Of a stretch of DNA of 50,022 bases, positions 16,803 through 26,733 are shown in pieces. The position numbers and the translations under genes are program-made. Numbering within the stretch: the first letter of the stretch is position 1; every line of letters starts with the position of its first letter. Origin of the DNA: Chrysochromulina tobinii (Eukaryota > Haptophyta > Prymnesiales > Chrysochromulinaceae); the NCBI GenBank assembly GCA_001275005.1, contig JWZX01003351.1, positions 1 to 50,022 on the forward strand. Reading direction: 5' to 3'. The notes under the pieces are model-generated. The model did not search any database, was not told where the DNA came from, and saw only the letters and a program-made list of their open reading frames with translations.

Positions 16803-18443
16803 TCACGTGCGGCTAACGAGCGTGCGACCGAAGATCTCCCAAGGGTCGGAGATCTCATTGCCCTTGCGCTTGAGCGCTTCGAGCACCTCGCTAAAGTCGA
16901 GCGCCGAGTTACGGTCCGCGTCAAACGAATCGTAGATGCTGTTCACAAAGTCCTCAATGAGTTCGTTGAGCGCTGGCGACGCCTCGGGTATGCGCGTGCC
17001 GGTACCCGGGGCACAGAGCAGCATGGACGAGAACATCGCATGTAGCTCTTCTCTATCGATCGATTCGCTGTTGTCGGAATCATACACACGGAAGCAGAAG
17101 CGCAGCTTGTCCAAGGCCGAGCCCGTCTCGAGGGCGTTGACCGCGTTGACGAACTCGCCCCACTCGACGGCGCCACTACGGTCCACGTCGAGAAGCTTCC
17201 ACACACGATCGACGAAGTTGTCATCCTCGAACGCGAGTGACGAAACTCCTTCCTTAAACATGTGCTTGTTGATCGAGCCCGGTGTGCCACTCAGCTTGCA
17301 GAGCGCCTTGAACCGGTTGAAGAGCCGGTACAGTTCCGTGCGTGTCATGCTGGTCTCGCGCAGCAGCTGGTGCATCATTGCGCGGTCGAGGCGCTGCGAG
17401 GGTTGGCCTACTACCGCTCCGGCGCCGCCCCCGTCCAGGCCCGCGCGTGAAGAGAGCGCGCTCGTGCGTCGGTGGGCACCCGCACCGTTCGAGATCCCAC
17501 CGCGCGGGCTTCCACCGCCCCCCGAGCCATGCAGCGTCAGCCCACGCATGCTCGCGCCGGCCCCCTCCACAGGCCATTTGTAGGCCTTCGCATCGATGTC
17601 TACGTACGGAGCCGTCAGGCGCCAAGGAGAGAGGTTCCATGGAGCGCCGCCACCGCTCGGGCTGGGTGAGCGGGGCGGCGAGCGAGGGCTCTGCGGTGCG
17701 GCCGAGCTCAAGGGGGCCCCATCTCTGACTCTCGCGGGCGCCGTGTTGGGCAGACGATCCGTGTGCAAGAGGCGCGCCGAAGCCGGCGAGGGCGGTGCGA
17801 GCGAGGCACCACGGGCCGACACCAGGGGAGGCCGGGGCCGGGCCGCCTCACGGCTTGAGGCGGGCAGAGGCGGATCTTCTCCGCGCTTCCTCGCAGCCTT
17901 GATTTCGGCCGCGATCTGAACGGCGTAACCGCGGTTGCTCGGCGTCATCGGCGTCATGCCGCGCAGTCCACGCCGGGAGAGGCCCAAGCGCTCCTCATAG
18001 CTATTGGCCTGGCGCACGTGGGACATGGTCGTGAGCGGCCGGGTAACGCTCATGTCGCCGAGGCCGCCGAGGCCGCCGGTACCGCCAAAGGTGCGCATCG
18101 TCGGTGGCTCCGACCGGGCCGAAGGGCTGTTTGGTGACAGCGGAGAGAGGGCCTGGAAGCGTGGCGAGCGGGCCCCCCCGAGAGGGCTGCCAGTGCGTGG
18201 CATGGTGGCCGAAAGAGGTGTGCCAGTGCGCGGCGGCGTCTGCTGCCTGCTGCTGACAGGAGGGAGCGGCGTCGATGCTCGGCAGTGGATGCACTCTGGC
18301 CGCCACTTGGCCGCTTCATCCACTGTGCCCCAGACGATCTCGTTTTCGGGCCGGAGGCATTTGCAATGAATGCACTCCCACGAGCCGTACGACTGTGAAT
18401 TGCGCTCGGGCGGTGGATGCGGATCGCGCGGGCTGATGAGCAT
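16803..18443 (-). CDS. EF-hand calcium sensor with N-terminal Cys4 motif and long disordered linker
   Basis: 546 residues from MLISPRDP; the frame is open 49 codons further, to an ATG at 18590. Near the N-terminus is a W-E-C-x2-C...C-x2-C knuckle (SWECIHCK and RPECIHC), a possible treble-clef or RanBP2-like zinc site with an unusually long spacer. A Pro/Ser/Arg-rich linker (about 75-330) follows, then a recoverin/calcineurin-B-like EF-hand array. The first lobe is degenerate (LYRLFNRFKALCKLSG). Then come DVDRSGAVEWGEF (canonical), DSDNSESIDREEL and DADRNSALDFSEV. The last two lack the conserved Gly at loop position 6 but keep acidic positions 1, 3 and 12. It is likely a calcium-responsive adaptor; the partner is unknown. 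Confidence 0.75.
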   Translation of the reverse strand: MLISPRDPHPPPERNSQSYGSWECIHCKCLRPENEIVWGTVDEAAKWRPECIHCRASTPLPPVSSRQQTPPRTGTPLSATMPRTGSPLGGARSPRFQALSPLSPNSPSARSEPPTMRTFGGTGGLGGLGDMSVTRPLTTMSHVRQANSYEERLGLSRRGLRGMTPMTPSNRGYAVQIAAEIKAARKRGEDPPLPASSREAARPRPPLVSARGASLAPPSPASARLLHTDRLPNTAPARVRDGAPLSSAAPQSPRSPPRSPSPSGGGAPWNLSPWRLTAPYVDIDAKAYKWPVEGAGASMRGLTLHGSGGGGSPRGGISNGAGAHRRTSALSSRAGLDGGGAGAVVGQPSQRLDRAMMHQLLRETSMTRTELYRLFNRFKALCKLSGTPGSINKHMFKEGVSSLAFEDDNFVDRVWKLLDVDRSGAVEWGEFVNAVNALETGSALDKLRFCFRVYDSDNSESIDREELHAMFSSMLLCAPGTGTRIPEASPALNELIEDFVNSIYDSFDADRNSALDFSEVLEALKRKGNEISDPWEIFGRTLVSRT

Positions 18444-18594
18444 GGATCCCTCTCGGCTGCGCACGTCGCGCTCCACTCTGAAGGCGTTCGAGCAGATAGC
18501 GGGGGTCTTGTTCCGGCGCTGCGCGCGTCTGCCTCGTAAGTCTCTGTAACGGAAAATGTGAGTTGAATCTGATGATGACGCAAACCCCACATGC

Positions 18595-19596
18595 TCATGT
18601 GACCTTGCAGTTGCTGCCTATCTCCTGACAAATACGCAAAAGCCGTTGTTGCTTGCCCTCGGGCATCATCCGGAACGCGGGCGACGATGGCAGCCGTTCG
18701 TGTAGCATCGTTTGCTCGGAGGTCATGTCGTCGATCTGGCGCTGGACGGCGCGGGTGTAGCTGCGCTCGAGCGGGTTCGGGTTGGCCGGTGCCTTGCGAT
18801 GACGTGGCGCTGAATACAGTGACTCGAGCAGACGCACATCGTCGAAGAGGCCCCTGCGCCTTGCGAGCACGAGGAACCTTGGCTCCGGCGGCTGCGGCGG
18901 ATCCGCGTCGACCGCCTCTGGCGGTGGCTCGGCGACCCGAGCGCCCGATGGGTCAAAGTGGCGCTCTTGTGCGACGGTGCGCGGCGGCAGTGGTGGAGGC
19001 GCGCGCGTTGCGCCCGGTGGCGGAGGCGCTCGGCGATGAAGGGCGGGCGCCGACGCGGATCCGAGCAGGTTCGGCGACGACGACGCCTGCTTCAGCGCTG
19101 CCTTTGCCTCGCTGCGCATCCGATCCAGCTGGCTGGGAATCGTGGGCACCTGCAGCCCTTTGCGCTCGTAGAACTTACGCAGCTCCCACTGCGCGGCGAG
19201 CTTGATGAGCATAATGCTGTGGTACTCGGCACTTGGATTCTCCTCGTCTGCCACAGCCGGCCACGCTGGAGCAGGCGGGCGGATGGAGTGCGAAGCGATG
19301 TCGTGAGATTTCGTCCCGCGCTTTCCGACTGGTACGGCACCGGTGACGATACCTCGGTGGCCCATGCTGCTAGCATGGCCGCCGAAGGGGCCAAGCAGCG
19401 CCATCTCGGACATCCTCTGCTCGTGAATCCGCAGAGCGCTAGAGCTGAGCACCGAACGTAAGGGCTCTCTTGCTGGCATGGCGCAGCAAATGCTCTCCTG
19501 ATGAGGTACGACAGGTGGACGGGATGACTGGGACGGGATGACTGCTTCCGAATCCGTGTCCTCCGCAGCGTGGCGACTTGTGCACACGCGCGGCAA
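18595..19596 (-). CDS. Hypothetical protein upstream of the EF-hand gene
   Basis: 333 residues on the same strand, ending only 5 nt before the longest open frame of the EF-hand gene. No family recognised. Visible features are a central charged helix (YHSIMLIKLAAQWELRKFYE), a Pro/Ala-rich linker, and a C-terminal basic helical segment (ERSYTRAVQRQIDDMTSEQT) ending KQQRLLRICQEIG. An internal Met (MSEMALLGPFGG) could be the start. I tested joining it to the EF-hand gene through obvious GT-AG sites near 18603-18542; none keeps the frame, so I leave the genes separate. Confidence 0.6.
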   Translation of the reverse strand: MPRVCTSRHAAEDTDSEAVIPSQSSRPPVVPHQESICCAMPAREPLRSVLSSSALRIHEQRMSEMALLGPFGGHASSMGHRGIVTGAVPVGKRGTKSHDIASHSIRPPAPAWPAVADEENPSAEYHSIMLIKLAAQWELRKFYERKGLQVPTIPSQLDRMRSEAKAALKQASSSPNLLGSASAPALHRRAPPPPGATRAPPPLPPRTVAQERHFDPSGARVAEPPPEAVDADPPQPPEPRFLVLARRRGLFDDVRLLESLYSAPRHRKAPANPNPLERSYTRAVQRQIDDMTSEQTMLHERLPSSPAFRMMPEGKQQRLLRICQEIGSNCKVT

Positions 19597-19702
19597 CGTA
19601 AATAAAAAGTCATTTACCCTACAAGTAAACGGCTACCACGGATCTGCATGGAATCACGACGTTCGCCCTTGCTTGTAACGGCAGAGGTCCGGTCATCAGC
19701 TT

Positions 19703-22700
19703 ATGGAGGCTCGCACTCCGAAGTCGGCACGACCATGGCTGCAGAGCACGCCCATGGGTTTGACGCCTCGCGCGCCACCGCCATTTCCACTCTCAGACAC
19801 GTCCCGCAGCGACGCAGTGAGCAAAGGAGCGCTCGCGGGCCGGCTCCAACTCGACCGGACTGCACGCCTGCTGCTCCACCCTTCAGCGCCCGCATCGCCT
19901 CGCATGGACAGCCAGAGCAAGACCGCGAACGTGCCGCATGATGCTGCAGCAGCCGCCGCGGCAGCCACTTCGGCCGCCGCCAATGCGTACGGTCTGCCAA
20001 ACCCGGGCCTCGAAGAGCTCGGTGTCGCACAGCTCCGGCGGCCGCATGAGGCGGCGCACGACCCCGAGTTCTTGAAGAAGCTGCTGCACTTCGTGCGCCA
20101 GGAGTTGCGGCATGCGAACCCGGCGAGCGGGACATTCATCGATGACCGCCTCGGCGTCTTCCGCCGCGTTTTCGGCCACTTTATTGCGGCCAACGGATCG
20201 TACGCTCCACTGCTGCTCGCAGTGCAGGAGGCTTACGAGAGAGCGCTTTACGACGCGCGCGCGCGCTCGTCAGGCGTGGACGCGCTGTCGGAGCGGCTAG
20301 CACTCATGCAGGACGAGGCGCGTCAGCTGCTCGCCGCCCTGCGCGCCGACCACGCGGCCGAACGTGAGATGCTCATGACCCGGATCGGCGAGACGGAAAC
20401 GCGCGTGCACGCCGCCAATGGGGAGGTAGGGGAGCTGCGCCAGGAGGTGCAGCGACTGAGCGCAGAGCTGGCCAAGTCTCAGCGGCAGGTCCATGAGATG
20501 GAGCTCAAGAACGTCGAGCTCGGCAAGTCGGTTGAGCTATGGACGGGCGAGACTATGAACGCACGCCGGCAGGCACAGGCAGAGATGCACGAGATGATGA
20601 AGCTCAGGCAGGAGGTGAGGGAGATGAAGCTTCGGGAGACGACGCTGATCAACGACGACTTGGAGATGAAGAAGGAGCTGCACGAGGTCAAGAGTGCGTA
20701 CGACGAGCTGGTGTCTGCCACTGTGCCCAAGGAGGCTCATAAGCTCTCAATAGACACGGTCGCGCGCACACATGTGGAGCTTCGCACGATGAAGCAGGAA
20801 CGAGACGAGCTCACGCGTCTGCTCGCCGGCGGCGAGAGCCGGCTGATGTACCCGAACGGGCTCGACTGGGCTGCGGACTCGACTGCAGGCGTGCTCTACC
20901 TCGACCCAGGCTGGCGCGGCCAGCGCGTCGGCGCCGTCGTCGGCAGGCTCGTGCGCGACATTGTCGCGCTCCACTCTGCCCTTGAGGTCGCCAAGGCCGC
21001 CGCGGGCGGCGCAGCGGGCGGCGCAGCGGGCGCGTTGGCGCTCCCACCACCTCTCTTCAGCCTCGAAAGCAACGACGAGTATGGGGACTTCGAGCCAACG
21101 GCCACTGGCGCCGAGGCGGCTGAGGTGCTCTTCGAAGGTAGTGCCTCGGCGCCGCCGCAGCAACTCCGAAAGGAGGACAAGCCGGTCTCGGAGCTGCTCC
21201 TGAGGGGGCGCGTCTCGGAATTGGGCGACAAGGGCGGCAGCTCATTCGGCGGCCTGATCCGACTTCGGCCCGAGCAATGGCCACTCGAGGAGGTGCGCGG
21301 CGCCGTGCGCCGGCTCTGGCATGACCTGAAACGCAAGCTCGCGTCCATGCCGGGCGGGTTGAATGGCAAGCCGACGATAGGGAGTGAGGGTGTGACCGCG
21401 ATGGCGCTGCAGGAGCTCGTGGCCGCATTTCTCACGCAGCGACATCAAGCACTCGAGGAGGCTGCCGCCGCGTCCCAAGCCGTGTACACCGCCGCCGAGG
21501 CCGCCGTCGATGCGGCCTCCAGAGGGCGCCGACCCGGGGGCTATGGCGGCGTCTCGCACACGAAGAAGCCTATGCATCGTGGGCTGCTGTGCGCCGACAC
21601 GTACAACCTGCACGCGGCTATGTGGCGGCGCCGAGATCGCGAGCCCCAGGCTTCTATCTTTCTGATGGTGTGCCTCGGCCGCCTGCCCGCGGCCACATTT
21701 GCGGAGGTGCACAAGGCGCTGACGAGCTTGCACCGCACGGTCACAGCGGCGGCGACCAAGGAACGCGTGCCGCTCACGACAGTGCTCGAGAAGCTGCCGT
21801 CGGTGCTGCTGGGCGCCTCGGCCGCGCAGCGTAACCAACTCGTGCGTACGTTGCAGCGCGAGAGCGGCGGCGTGTCGGCCGAGTCGATCAAGGTGGAGCA
21901 CTTCGAGCCAGCACCTAAGGATCCGTGCGACGGTCACGGGCTCTCGCCTGCGCAGTGTGAGGTCCAAAGAGTCTTCCTCTGGATGGCGCTCACGCTCCGA
22001 GATGAGGTCGAGGCCTCGGTGCGTCGCTCGGCGCTCGCATTCCTCCTCGAAACGCGCCATCCAAACGCTCCAGTCAGCCATGCAGGCCTGCCCGGCGGCG
22101 GCGAGATCGACAACGCACTGCAGCTCGAAGCACGTCAGATGAGCCTGCCGCCGCACGTGCTGCGTGCCGCGCTGCTCCGGGTGGACGCTGCCACTCCCGA
22201 GCACGCGCTCACCGAGATGTTGACGCGCGTCTATGGAGCGGCCGCGCTCAAGGCGATCGAAGCTGCGCAGCGAGAGCAAACGTGGAGCCCGGAGGCGGCC
22301 GCGAAGGTGGAGGCGCTGATGGCGGACCTTGATCTGCCACTGGAGCAGCTACTCGCGCGCCTCTTCGCCGAGCCTCTGCGCCGCTTCTCTGCTCGCACGG
22401 ACACTGACCTCGCCGGTCAAATCGAGGCCGACCTACGAAAGGCGCACGCCAAAGCGTCTAAAGCGTCTAAGGGCAAGGGCAAGACAAAGGGAGGCGCGTC
22501 GACCGTGGCAGGAGTGCCGCGCCAGCTGCTCAAGGAGGCCATTCTCAAGGTCGACGGCGCCCGCCCGAGGTTTGAGGCGGAATGGCTCGCGAGCCGGTGT
22601 GTCGACGCCGCGCGTGCTGCGAGCGCCTCGACCGAGGGCCTCGCCGCTTCTGTGCAGGCCATGCCGCCCGACCAAGCGCCTCTCGAGCCACTCATCTATG

Positions 22701-22831
22701 CGCTCCAGCAGGAGCTTGTGCAGCCCACGTCACCACGCGTGGCCATCACAGCACCTACGCGACCAGGAAGCCCGGTGGCCGTAAGCTCCGCGCCCGGGAG
22801 CCCTCGGACCGAAAGCCCCGGGCCCGTGTGA
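19703..22831 (+). CDS. TSNAXIP1-like flagellar coiled-coil protein
   Basis: 1,042 residues, single exon. Residues about 118-190 (FLKKLLHFVRQELRHANP, DDRLGVFRRVFGHFIAA, YAPLLLAVQEAYERAL) match the N-terminal domain of translin-associated factor X-interacting protein 1, a protein family conserved in ciliated eukaryotes. A long coiled coil follows (about 195-370, regular heptads in ELRQEVQRLSAELAKSQRQ and MKLRQEVREMKLRETTL). The C-terminal two thirds is helical and Ala-rich, with a Lys-rich patch (SKASKGKGKTKGG) and a Ser/Pro tail. No enzymatic motif is present. An axonemal or basal-body structural role is inferred from the family, and implies a flagellated life stage. It is divergent from the hypothetical gene at 19596 with about 106 bp between. 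Confidence 0.72.
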   Translation: MEARTPKSARPWLQSTPMGLTPRAPPPFPLSDTSRSDAVSKGALAGRLQLDRTARLLLHPSAPASPRMDSQSKTANVPHDAAAAAAAATSAAANAYGLPNPGLEELGVAQLRRPHEAAHDPEFLKKLLHFVRQELRHANPASGTFIDDRLGVFRRVFGHFIAANGSYAPLLLAVQEAYERALYDARARSSGVDALSERLALMQDEARQLLAALRADHAAEREMLMTRIGETETRVHAANGEVGELRQEVQRLSAELAKSQRQVHEMELKNVELGKSVELWTGETMNARRQAQAEMHEMMKLRQEVREMKLRETTLINDDLEMKKELHEVKSAYDELVSATVPKEAHKLSIDTVARTHVELRTMKQERDELTRLLAGGESRLMYPNGLDWAADSTAGVLYLDPGWRGQRVGAVVGRLVRDIVALHSALEVAKAAAGGAAGGAAGALALPPPLFSLESNDEYGDFEPTATGAEAAEVLFEGSASAPPQQLRKEDKPVSELLLRGRVSELGDKGGSSFGGLIRLRPEQWPLEEVRGAVRRLWHDLKRKLASMPGGLNGKPTIGSEGVTAMALQELVAAFLTQRHQALEEAAAASQAVYTAAEAAVDAASRGRRPGGYGGVSHTKKPMHRGLLCADTYNLHAAMWRRRDREPQASIFLMVCLGRLPAATFAEVHKALTSLHRTVTAAATKERVPLTTVLEKLPSVLLGASAAQRNQLVRTLQRESGGVSAESIKVEHFEPAPKDPCDGHGLSPAQCEVQRVFLWMALTLRDEVEASVRRSALAFLLETRHPNAPVSHAGLPGGGEIDNALQLEARQMSLPPHVLRAALLRVDAATPEHALTEMLTRVYGAAALKAIEAAQREQTWSPEAAAKVEALMADLDLPLEQLLARLFAEPLRRFSARTDTDLAGQIEADLRKAHAKASKASKGKGKTKGGASTVAGVPRQLLKEAILKVDGARPRFEAEWLASRCVDAARAASASTEGLAASVQAMPPDQAPLEPLIYALQQELVQPTSPRVAITAPTRPGSPVAVSSAPGSPRTESPGPV

Positions 22832-23669
22832 CGCTCGCGTGTCTTGAGCGGATGATAGGCCAAGGGAGCCCAGCGCTGCAGGAGGCCTCAAGCGTCGCGG
22901 CACATGGCAAGGACCTAGTCCTCTGTTGCGCCCTCGTCACCCGGTGTGCCTCGCAACCATCCGCCACGAGAAACGCGCCGAAAACACGTCTCTATCTTTT
23001 TCTAACACATCTTCGTCGGGTCGGATACGAACACGGATCACGGCCATAGCCGCGTGTACTAGTCCGGCGGGGAATCCTTCGGGCGAATACCGCGATCATC
23101 CGCGCCGCTGGGGGGGGCGACCCGACGTGCGAGGGGAGCTACAACCCGGAGTATACCCTGTAAGCGGAGGTGGGACGGAGTGTAGATGCTAGATCCAACA
23201 CTCCGCTCTAACCAGCAAACCAGGCCGCCATCGCATACACATAATAATATAGCCACAAATTCATGGACGGACGCCACACACGAGCATAGCACACCCAATC
23301 ACCATCATCTCATGGCACCTGATCATCATGCCAAACGCCACGACATGCCACCATGCACACCACCAGCAAAGCAACCGAGCGCACAGGTTGCGCCGAGCCT
23401 CTCCACTGCTTCCACACGCGCTGCATGCACAGGCCACGGCGCCGCTTGCCTCTCTTCGAAGCGGCAGGCGAGAAGCGGTTGGCCGTTGCGGTTGCCATCG
23501 GCGCCCTCACGCGAAGGCACCGAGCCGACCGCACAACCGCCTCGGCGAATAATGGGCAAAGTGAGGCGGGCCCAACCGCCAGACAAGGTCTGCGGGAGGG
23601 CTATGACGCGCGGCGACCACATCACAGCACCCAACTGCGGCTGCCAGAGCGCCACGCGGGCGGCAGCGC
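22832..23669. other. Convergent intergenic region
   Basis: Between the 3' ends of the TSNAXIP1-like (plus) and CXXC (minus) genes. It contains an AT-rich patch (about 23238-23265). The open frames here have composition unlike the neighbouring genes and no recognisable motif. I see no gene. Confidence 0.55.
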
Positions 23670-24653
23670 TCAGGCGGCGGCACGAAGTGATGCGGTGGAG
23701 AACTGCGTCGTGGGCCGTCCGGATCGGGAGCGCTTCGGTGAGTACGACGTTTGCTCGTCCAGCTCCGAGGGGTCGCGATTTTGCGATCCTGCCGAGCCAA
23801 CGCGCACCTCACCGAGCTCTTCTGCCGCGGCTATGCTGGGCGAGTACATCCCCTTGCGCTTGAACTCGTCCGCCTCGATCGGTACCGCTCGCGGAGCGGA
23901 GTTCAACGGCGAAAGGGTCGGCGTATTGTGCGTGCCTGTCGCGCGGTCGCTGTCGCCGGCGCCTGTATCGACGGAGGCAGGCTTCGGGTACGGCACCTGC
24001 GACGCCCCCCTGAGGGACGAGCTATGATACGGCGCGTGCGCGGAAGCGGAGGTGGAGGCGTCATAGTCGGAGTTGGTCCCCGTCCGGTGCAGCGGCGAGC
24101 TCGCACCGTAAGGCGCCGTCGAGTCCTGCGACGTTACATCGCCATCCGAATCGCCGTCCTGCTGGTTGGGGGGTCGCATCGCCCACTGGCCACCACCGGT
24201 GCGCGTCGGCTGCAGGCAGCGGCGGTGCTGGCACGCTTGCTTCTTCACCCCCGCGCCGCCAAACTTGGGCTTGTCGCGGCAGTTGGGGCACCGGCCACAG
24301 TCTGCTCTCCTGCAGCCCTCGCAAGCGCCGCAGCGAAGCACGCGGTCCACCTTGACGACGGCGCGCTTGCTTACGGAGCCCGGTGTGTTCGCCGGCGACT
24401 GCAGTGAATGTGGCGAGCGCGCGCCTTCGTTCGACGCAGGCAGCACCGCCTGAGGCAGTGTCAGGTCAGGCGGCTCTGCAGAGGTCTGGCCAGCTTCTTC
24501 TCTTGGCGGCCGGCTGGAGAACATGAGGAGCAGCGCGGCCGCGTCATCGTCCATCTCCTGTGGAGGCGCGTCGGGTTCAGTGCATTTGAGCTGCGGCGAC
24601 GGCTCGAATGTGATCTGCTCGCTGCATTCAAGGGAGGCCGACTCGCTCCCCAT
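23670..24653 (-). CDS. CXXC-type zinc-finger protein
   Basis: 327 residues. Residues 105-147 form a complete CXXC (zf-CXXC) domain with eight cysteines in the family order (CGACEGC, then CGRCPNC, then the KFGG element [13 protein letters not shown], and RRC). This domain binds unmethylated CpG in MLL, CFP1, KDM2 and DNMT1 proteins, and the KFGG loop needed for CpG recognition is intact. The rest is low-complexity: an acidic N-terminus and a Ser/Thr/Pro-rich C-terminus with a basic [10 protein letters not shown] nuclear-signal-like stretch. No PHD, methyltransferase or demethylase domain is present, so it is likely a small nuclear adaptor that marks CpG-rich promoters. The family call is strong; the role is inferred. 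Confidence 0.88.
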   Translation of the reverse strand: MGSESASLECSEQITFEPSPQLKCTEPDAPPQEMDDDAAALLLMFSSRPPREEAGQTSAEPPDLTLPQAVLPASNEGARSPHSLQSPANTPGSVSKRAVVKVDRVLRCGACEGCRRADCGRCPNCRDKPKFGGAGVKKQACQHRRCLQPTRTGGGQWAMRPPNQQDGDSDGDVTSQDSTAPYGASSPLHRTGTNSDYDASTSASAHAPYHSSSLRGASQVPYPKPASVDTGAGDSDRATGTHNTPTLSPLNSAPRAVPIEADEFKRKGMYSPSIAAAEELGEVRVGSAGSQNRDPSELDEQTSYSPKRSRSGRPTTQFSTASLRAAA

Positions 24654-25303
24654 TGTAAAGCGCTAAAGCGGCCGCCTTATCGGGCCGCCGACGAAAAAAG
24701 TCGTTTTCTTTTCGCCGCCAGGTCGAGTTCGAAACGTTTCACAGTCCAGGGCTTGAATTAATGACAGATAGACAAGAAGAAACTCACACCGCAATGCTTG
24801 CTTGCTCACACCGATCTCAGCTTGCTTGTTTGGGTGCGAAGAGCTGCGTTTGCCCCGTGGCTGACCCCGCCATTTTGGTTTTTGCGATGCCGCATCATGA
24901 TCATCCGAACGATGCCCGGGCCAACGAACATCACATCTTCCCGACGAGTGATCGAATCCTGGCCCGGGCGCTTCCCGAGCGCCGGGAAAGTATCATATTA
25001 GTAGAGCAACAAGTCTAATCTATTTAGTAACCCGTGCACCAGGTTCATGTCGGCACATCATCGCAGCCTCCAAGCTCCATGTGCCACGGGATATGATTCG
25101 CGAAACTCTGTCGTGCACATGCAGGCATGACAACCTCCTTCTCCTCGCTCCCTGCTCTCGTCTTTCGAGAGCACGAGCTATCCGCACACGCGGCTCGCGC
25201 TCGCTCTCCGGATGTCCGGGTCTGATGAGCCTCCGCGCATACGAGTACGAGTACGCGCGTTGACTCCGGCGGCAAATGGCACATGGCTTTCGAACTCCGA
25301 AGT
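24654..25303. other. Intergenic region between two minus-strand genes
   Basis: Should contain the promoter of the CXXC gene and the 3' end region of the NFACT-R gene. There is an A/T-rich patch at 24690-24780. A repeated GAGTAC word occurs around 25240-25258. No gene is supported. Confidence 0.55.
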
Positions 25304-26167
25304 CTACATCCATCCCTGCTCCTCCTGCGCATCCCTCGCGAGCTCAGCAACCCGCTCGGGTCGCGCCCGGAGAAAGCCGAGACGTTTCGAGTCTCGAAGC
25401 TGCCCCACCCTGGTGCCGCGCTTTGCTACGTGCCGCGAGTCGGTGAACATGACTCCGACGTCCTCGATCGAGCACCGCCAGTCAGAAAAAAACGCGGCGC
25501 AATCCGCAGCCATCTCCATGCACTCGCGTGGTGACCTCGCCAAGTTAGGCAGCATCGACGTCCGAAGGAGCACACGCGAGCCGCTGCCCTCGCGCACCTG
25601 GAACCAAAGGTCGCTCCCACGACAAATCCGGCGCAGCAGCGCGTCCTTGAACGAGCGCCTGGCGATCAGGATCGGCACGCCACGTTGGCTCTCGATCACA
25701 AGCCCATCGAAACCATCGGGCCGGCCCCACTGGCTGCGCGCCATCGCCTCCACGTCAAAGCTCTGGAGCCGCGCAGCCAAACCAAACTCTTCCATCTCGC
25801 GGCGAAGCATCGAGAGTGGCGCATCACGCGTACGTAAGCAGCCGAGCATCTCAGTGAGACGCTCGTTTGCAGCGTCTGCTTCGGCAAGGCGCACCGGGAG
25901 CTGCTCAAGCGCCTTTGCTGCTTTGCTGCGCGCCTTTGAAGCTTTGTCTTCGTCAGCCAAACCCACCAATGTTTGAGGCTCTTGATGCCGCTCGAGCTGC
26001 TGCTCCAGTGCAACTCTTTTGCGATGTGTTCCCTTGAGAGCCTCTTCTAAAACTCCTCGTAAGAGCCGGCGCTCTTCCGAGACGCTCAAACAAGACATGG
26101 ATGCTGATGCACGCAACCCACTGGACCATGGTGCCATCGCTCCGCAGACGATTTTGATGCGCATCAT
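25304..26167 (-). CDS. NFACT-R (DUF814) domain protein with preceding coiled coil
   Basis: 287 residues. A charged helix (about 30-110, including EERRLLRGVLEEALKGTHRK) precedes an NFACT-R domain (about 148-260): FDGLVIESQRGVPILIARRS, SDLWFQVREGSGSRVLLRTS, RSPRECMEMAADCAAFFSDW, GVMFTDSRHVAKRGTRVGQL. The Trp-x-x-hydrophobic motif (DLWFQVRE) matches the DLWLHVKD signature of Rqc2/NEMF/FbpA-type proteins, which bind stalled 60S/50S subunits. The N-terminal NFACT-N and HhH domains are absent. Either they lie in upstream exons I cannot join, or this is a short CCDC25-like or organellar form. The start codon is uncertain. Confidence 0.7.
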   Translation of the reverse strand: MMRIKIVCGAMAPWSSGLRASASMSCLSVSEERRLLRGVLEEALKGTHRKRVALEQQLERHQEPQTLVGLADEDKASKARSKAAKALEQLPVRLAEADAANERLTEMLGCLRTRDAPLSMLRREMEEFGLAARLQSFDVEAMARSQWGRPDGFDGLVIESQRGVPILIARRSFKDALLRRICRGSDLWFQVREGSGSRVLLRTSMLPNLARSPRECMEMAADCAAFFSDWRCSIEDVGVMFTDSRHVAKRGTRVGQLRDSKRLGFLRARPERVAELARDAQEEQGWM

Positions 26168-26733
26168 GCCGAAGGCCGGTCGGGGTTTCGCTCACGAGAC
26201 TTCCGAGCATTTTCGCGTCCGCCACGTTGGGAAGTCCTTTTCACGGAATGTGAAAATCGGCATCCATCTCGGATCCAGTAGGAAGTAAGGAGGGCACGCA
26301 GGATTAGGTGTCGAGGAGGGGCGTGGCCCTCAAGGTTTTTTTCGTTGAGGTTTCGCCGGTCGTGCGCCCCGGGCGCGTACATTTCAGCGCGCCATTATGC
26401 ATTTCTCAGAATGATTGCAGAATGCCGTTGCCGATGGAAAGTGACTCGAGCTGCGAGCAGGATTTTATAAACCACACACCGAATGGTTGCTGCCAGTACT
26501 ACTCGTAACTCGACGCGTTTTCGGTTTTGCTGGGTCCTATCGGAAGGTATCGCTAATCGGGCGCGTTAAGTATCGCGCGGCCGTGCACTGTATAATAATA
26601 TTCGGGCAAGATCGTGCCGGCTCAGACCGGACGTGGACAACCCCTGAACCTCTCAACTCGGAACTCAACTCGGCGCCGGCCCGCCGGGCGTCTGCGGTCT
26701 CAAAGAATTCACACCTTTTCGCTTTTCTACATT
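26168..26733. other. Intergenic region between NFACT-R and carrier genes
   Basis: Both flanking genes are on the minus strand. A TATA-like TTTATAAAATC is readable on the minus strand around 26463-26473, roughly 300 nt upstream of the NFACT-R start, which would leave room for an upstream exon. No further coding sequence is supported. Confidence 0.45.

Noticed and set aside
18541-18603. Intron joining the hypothetical protein to the EF-hand gene (GTCACA...TTACAG)
   Set aside because: Lengths of 60 or 62 nt give the wrong frame for the EF-hand protein.
24721-24752. tRNA T-arm-like GAGTTCGAAAC
   Set aside because: No acceptor, D or anticodon arms fit around it.
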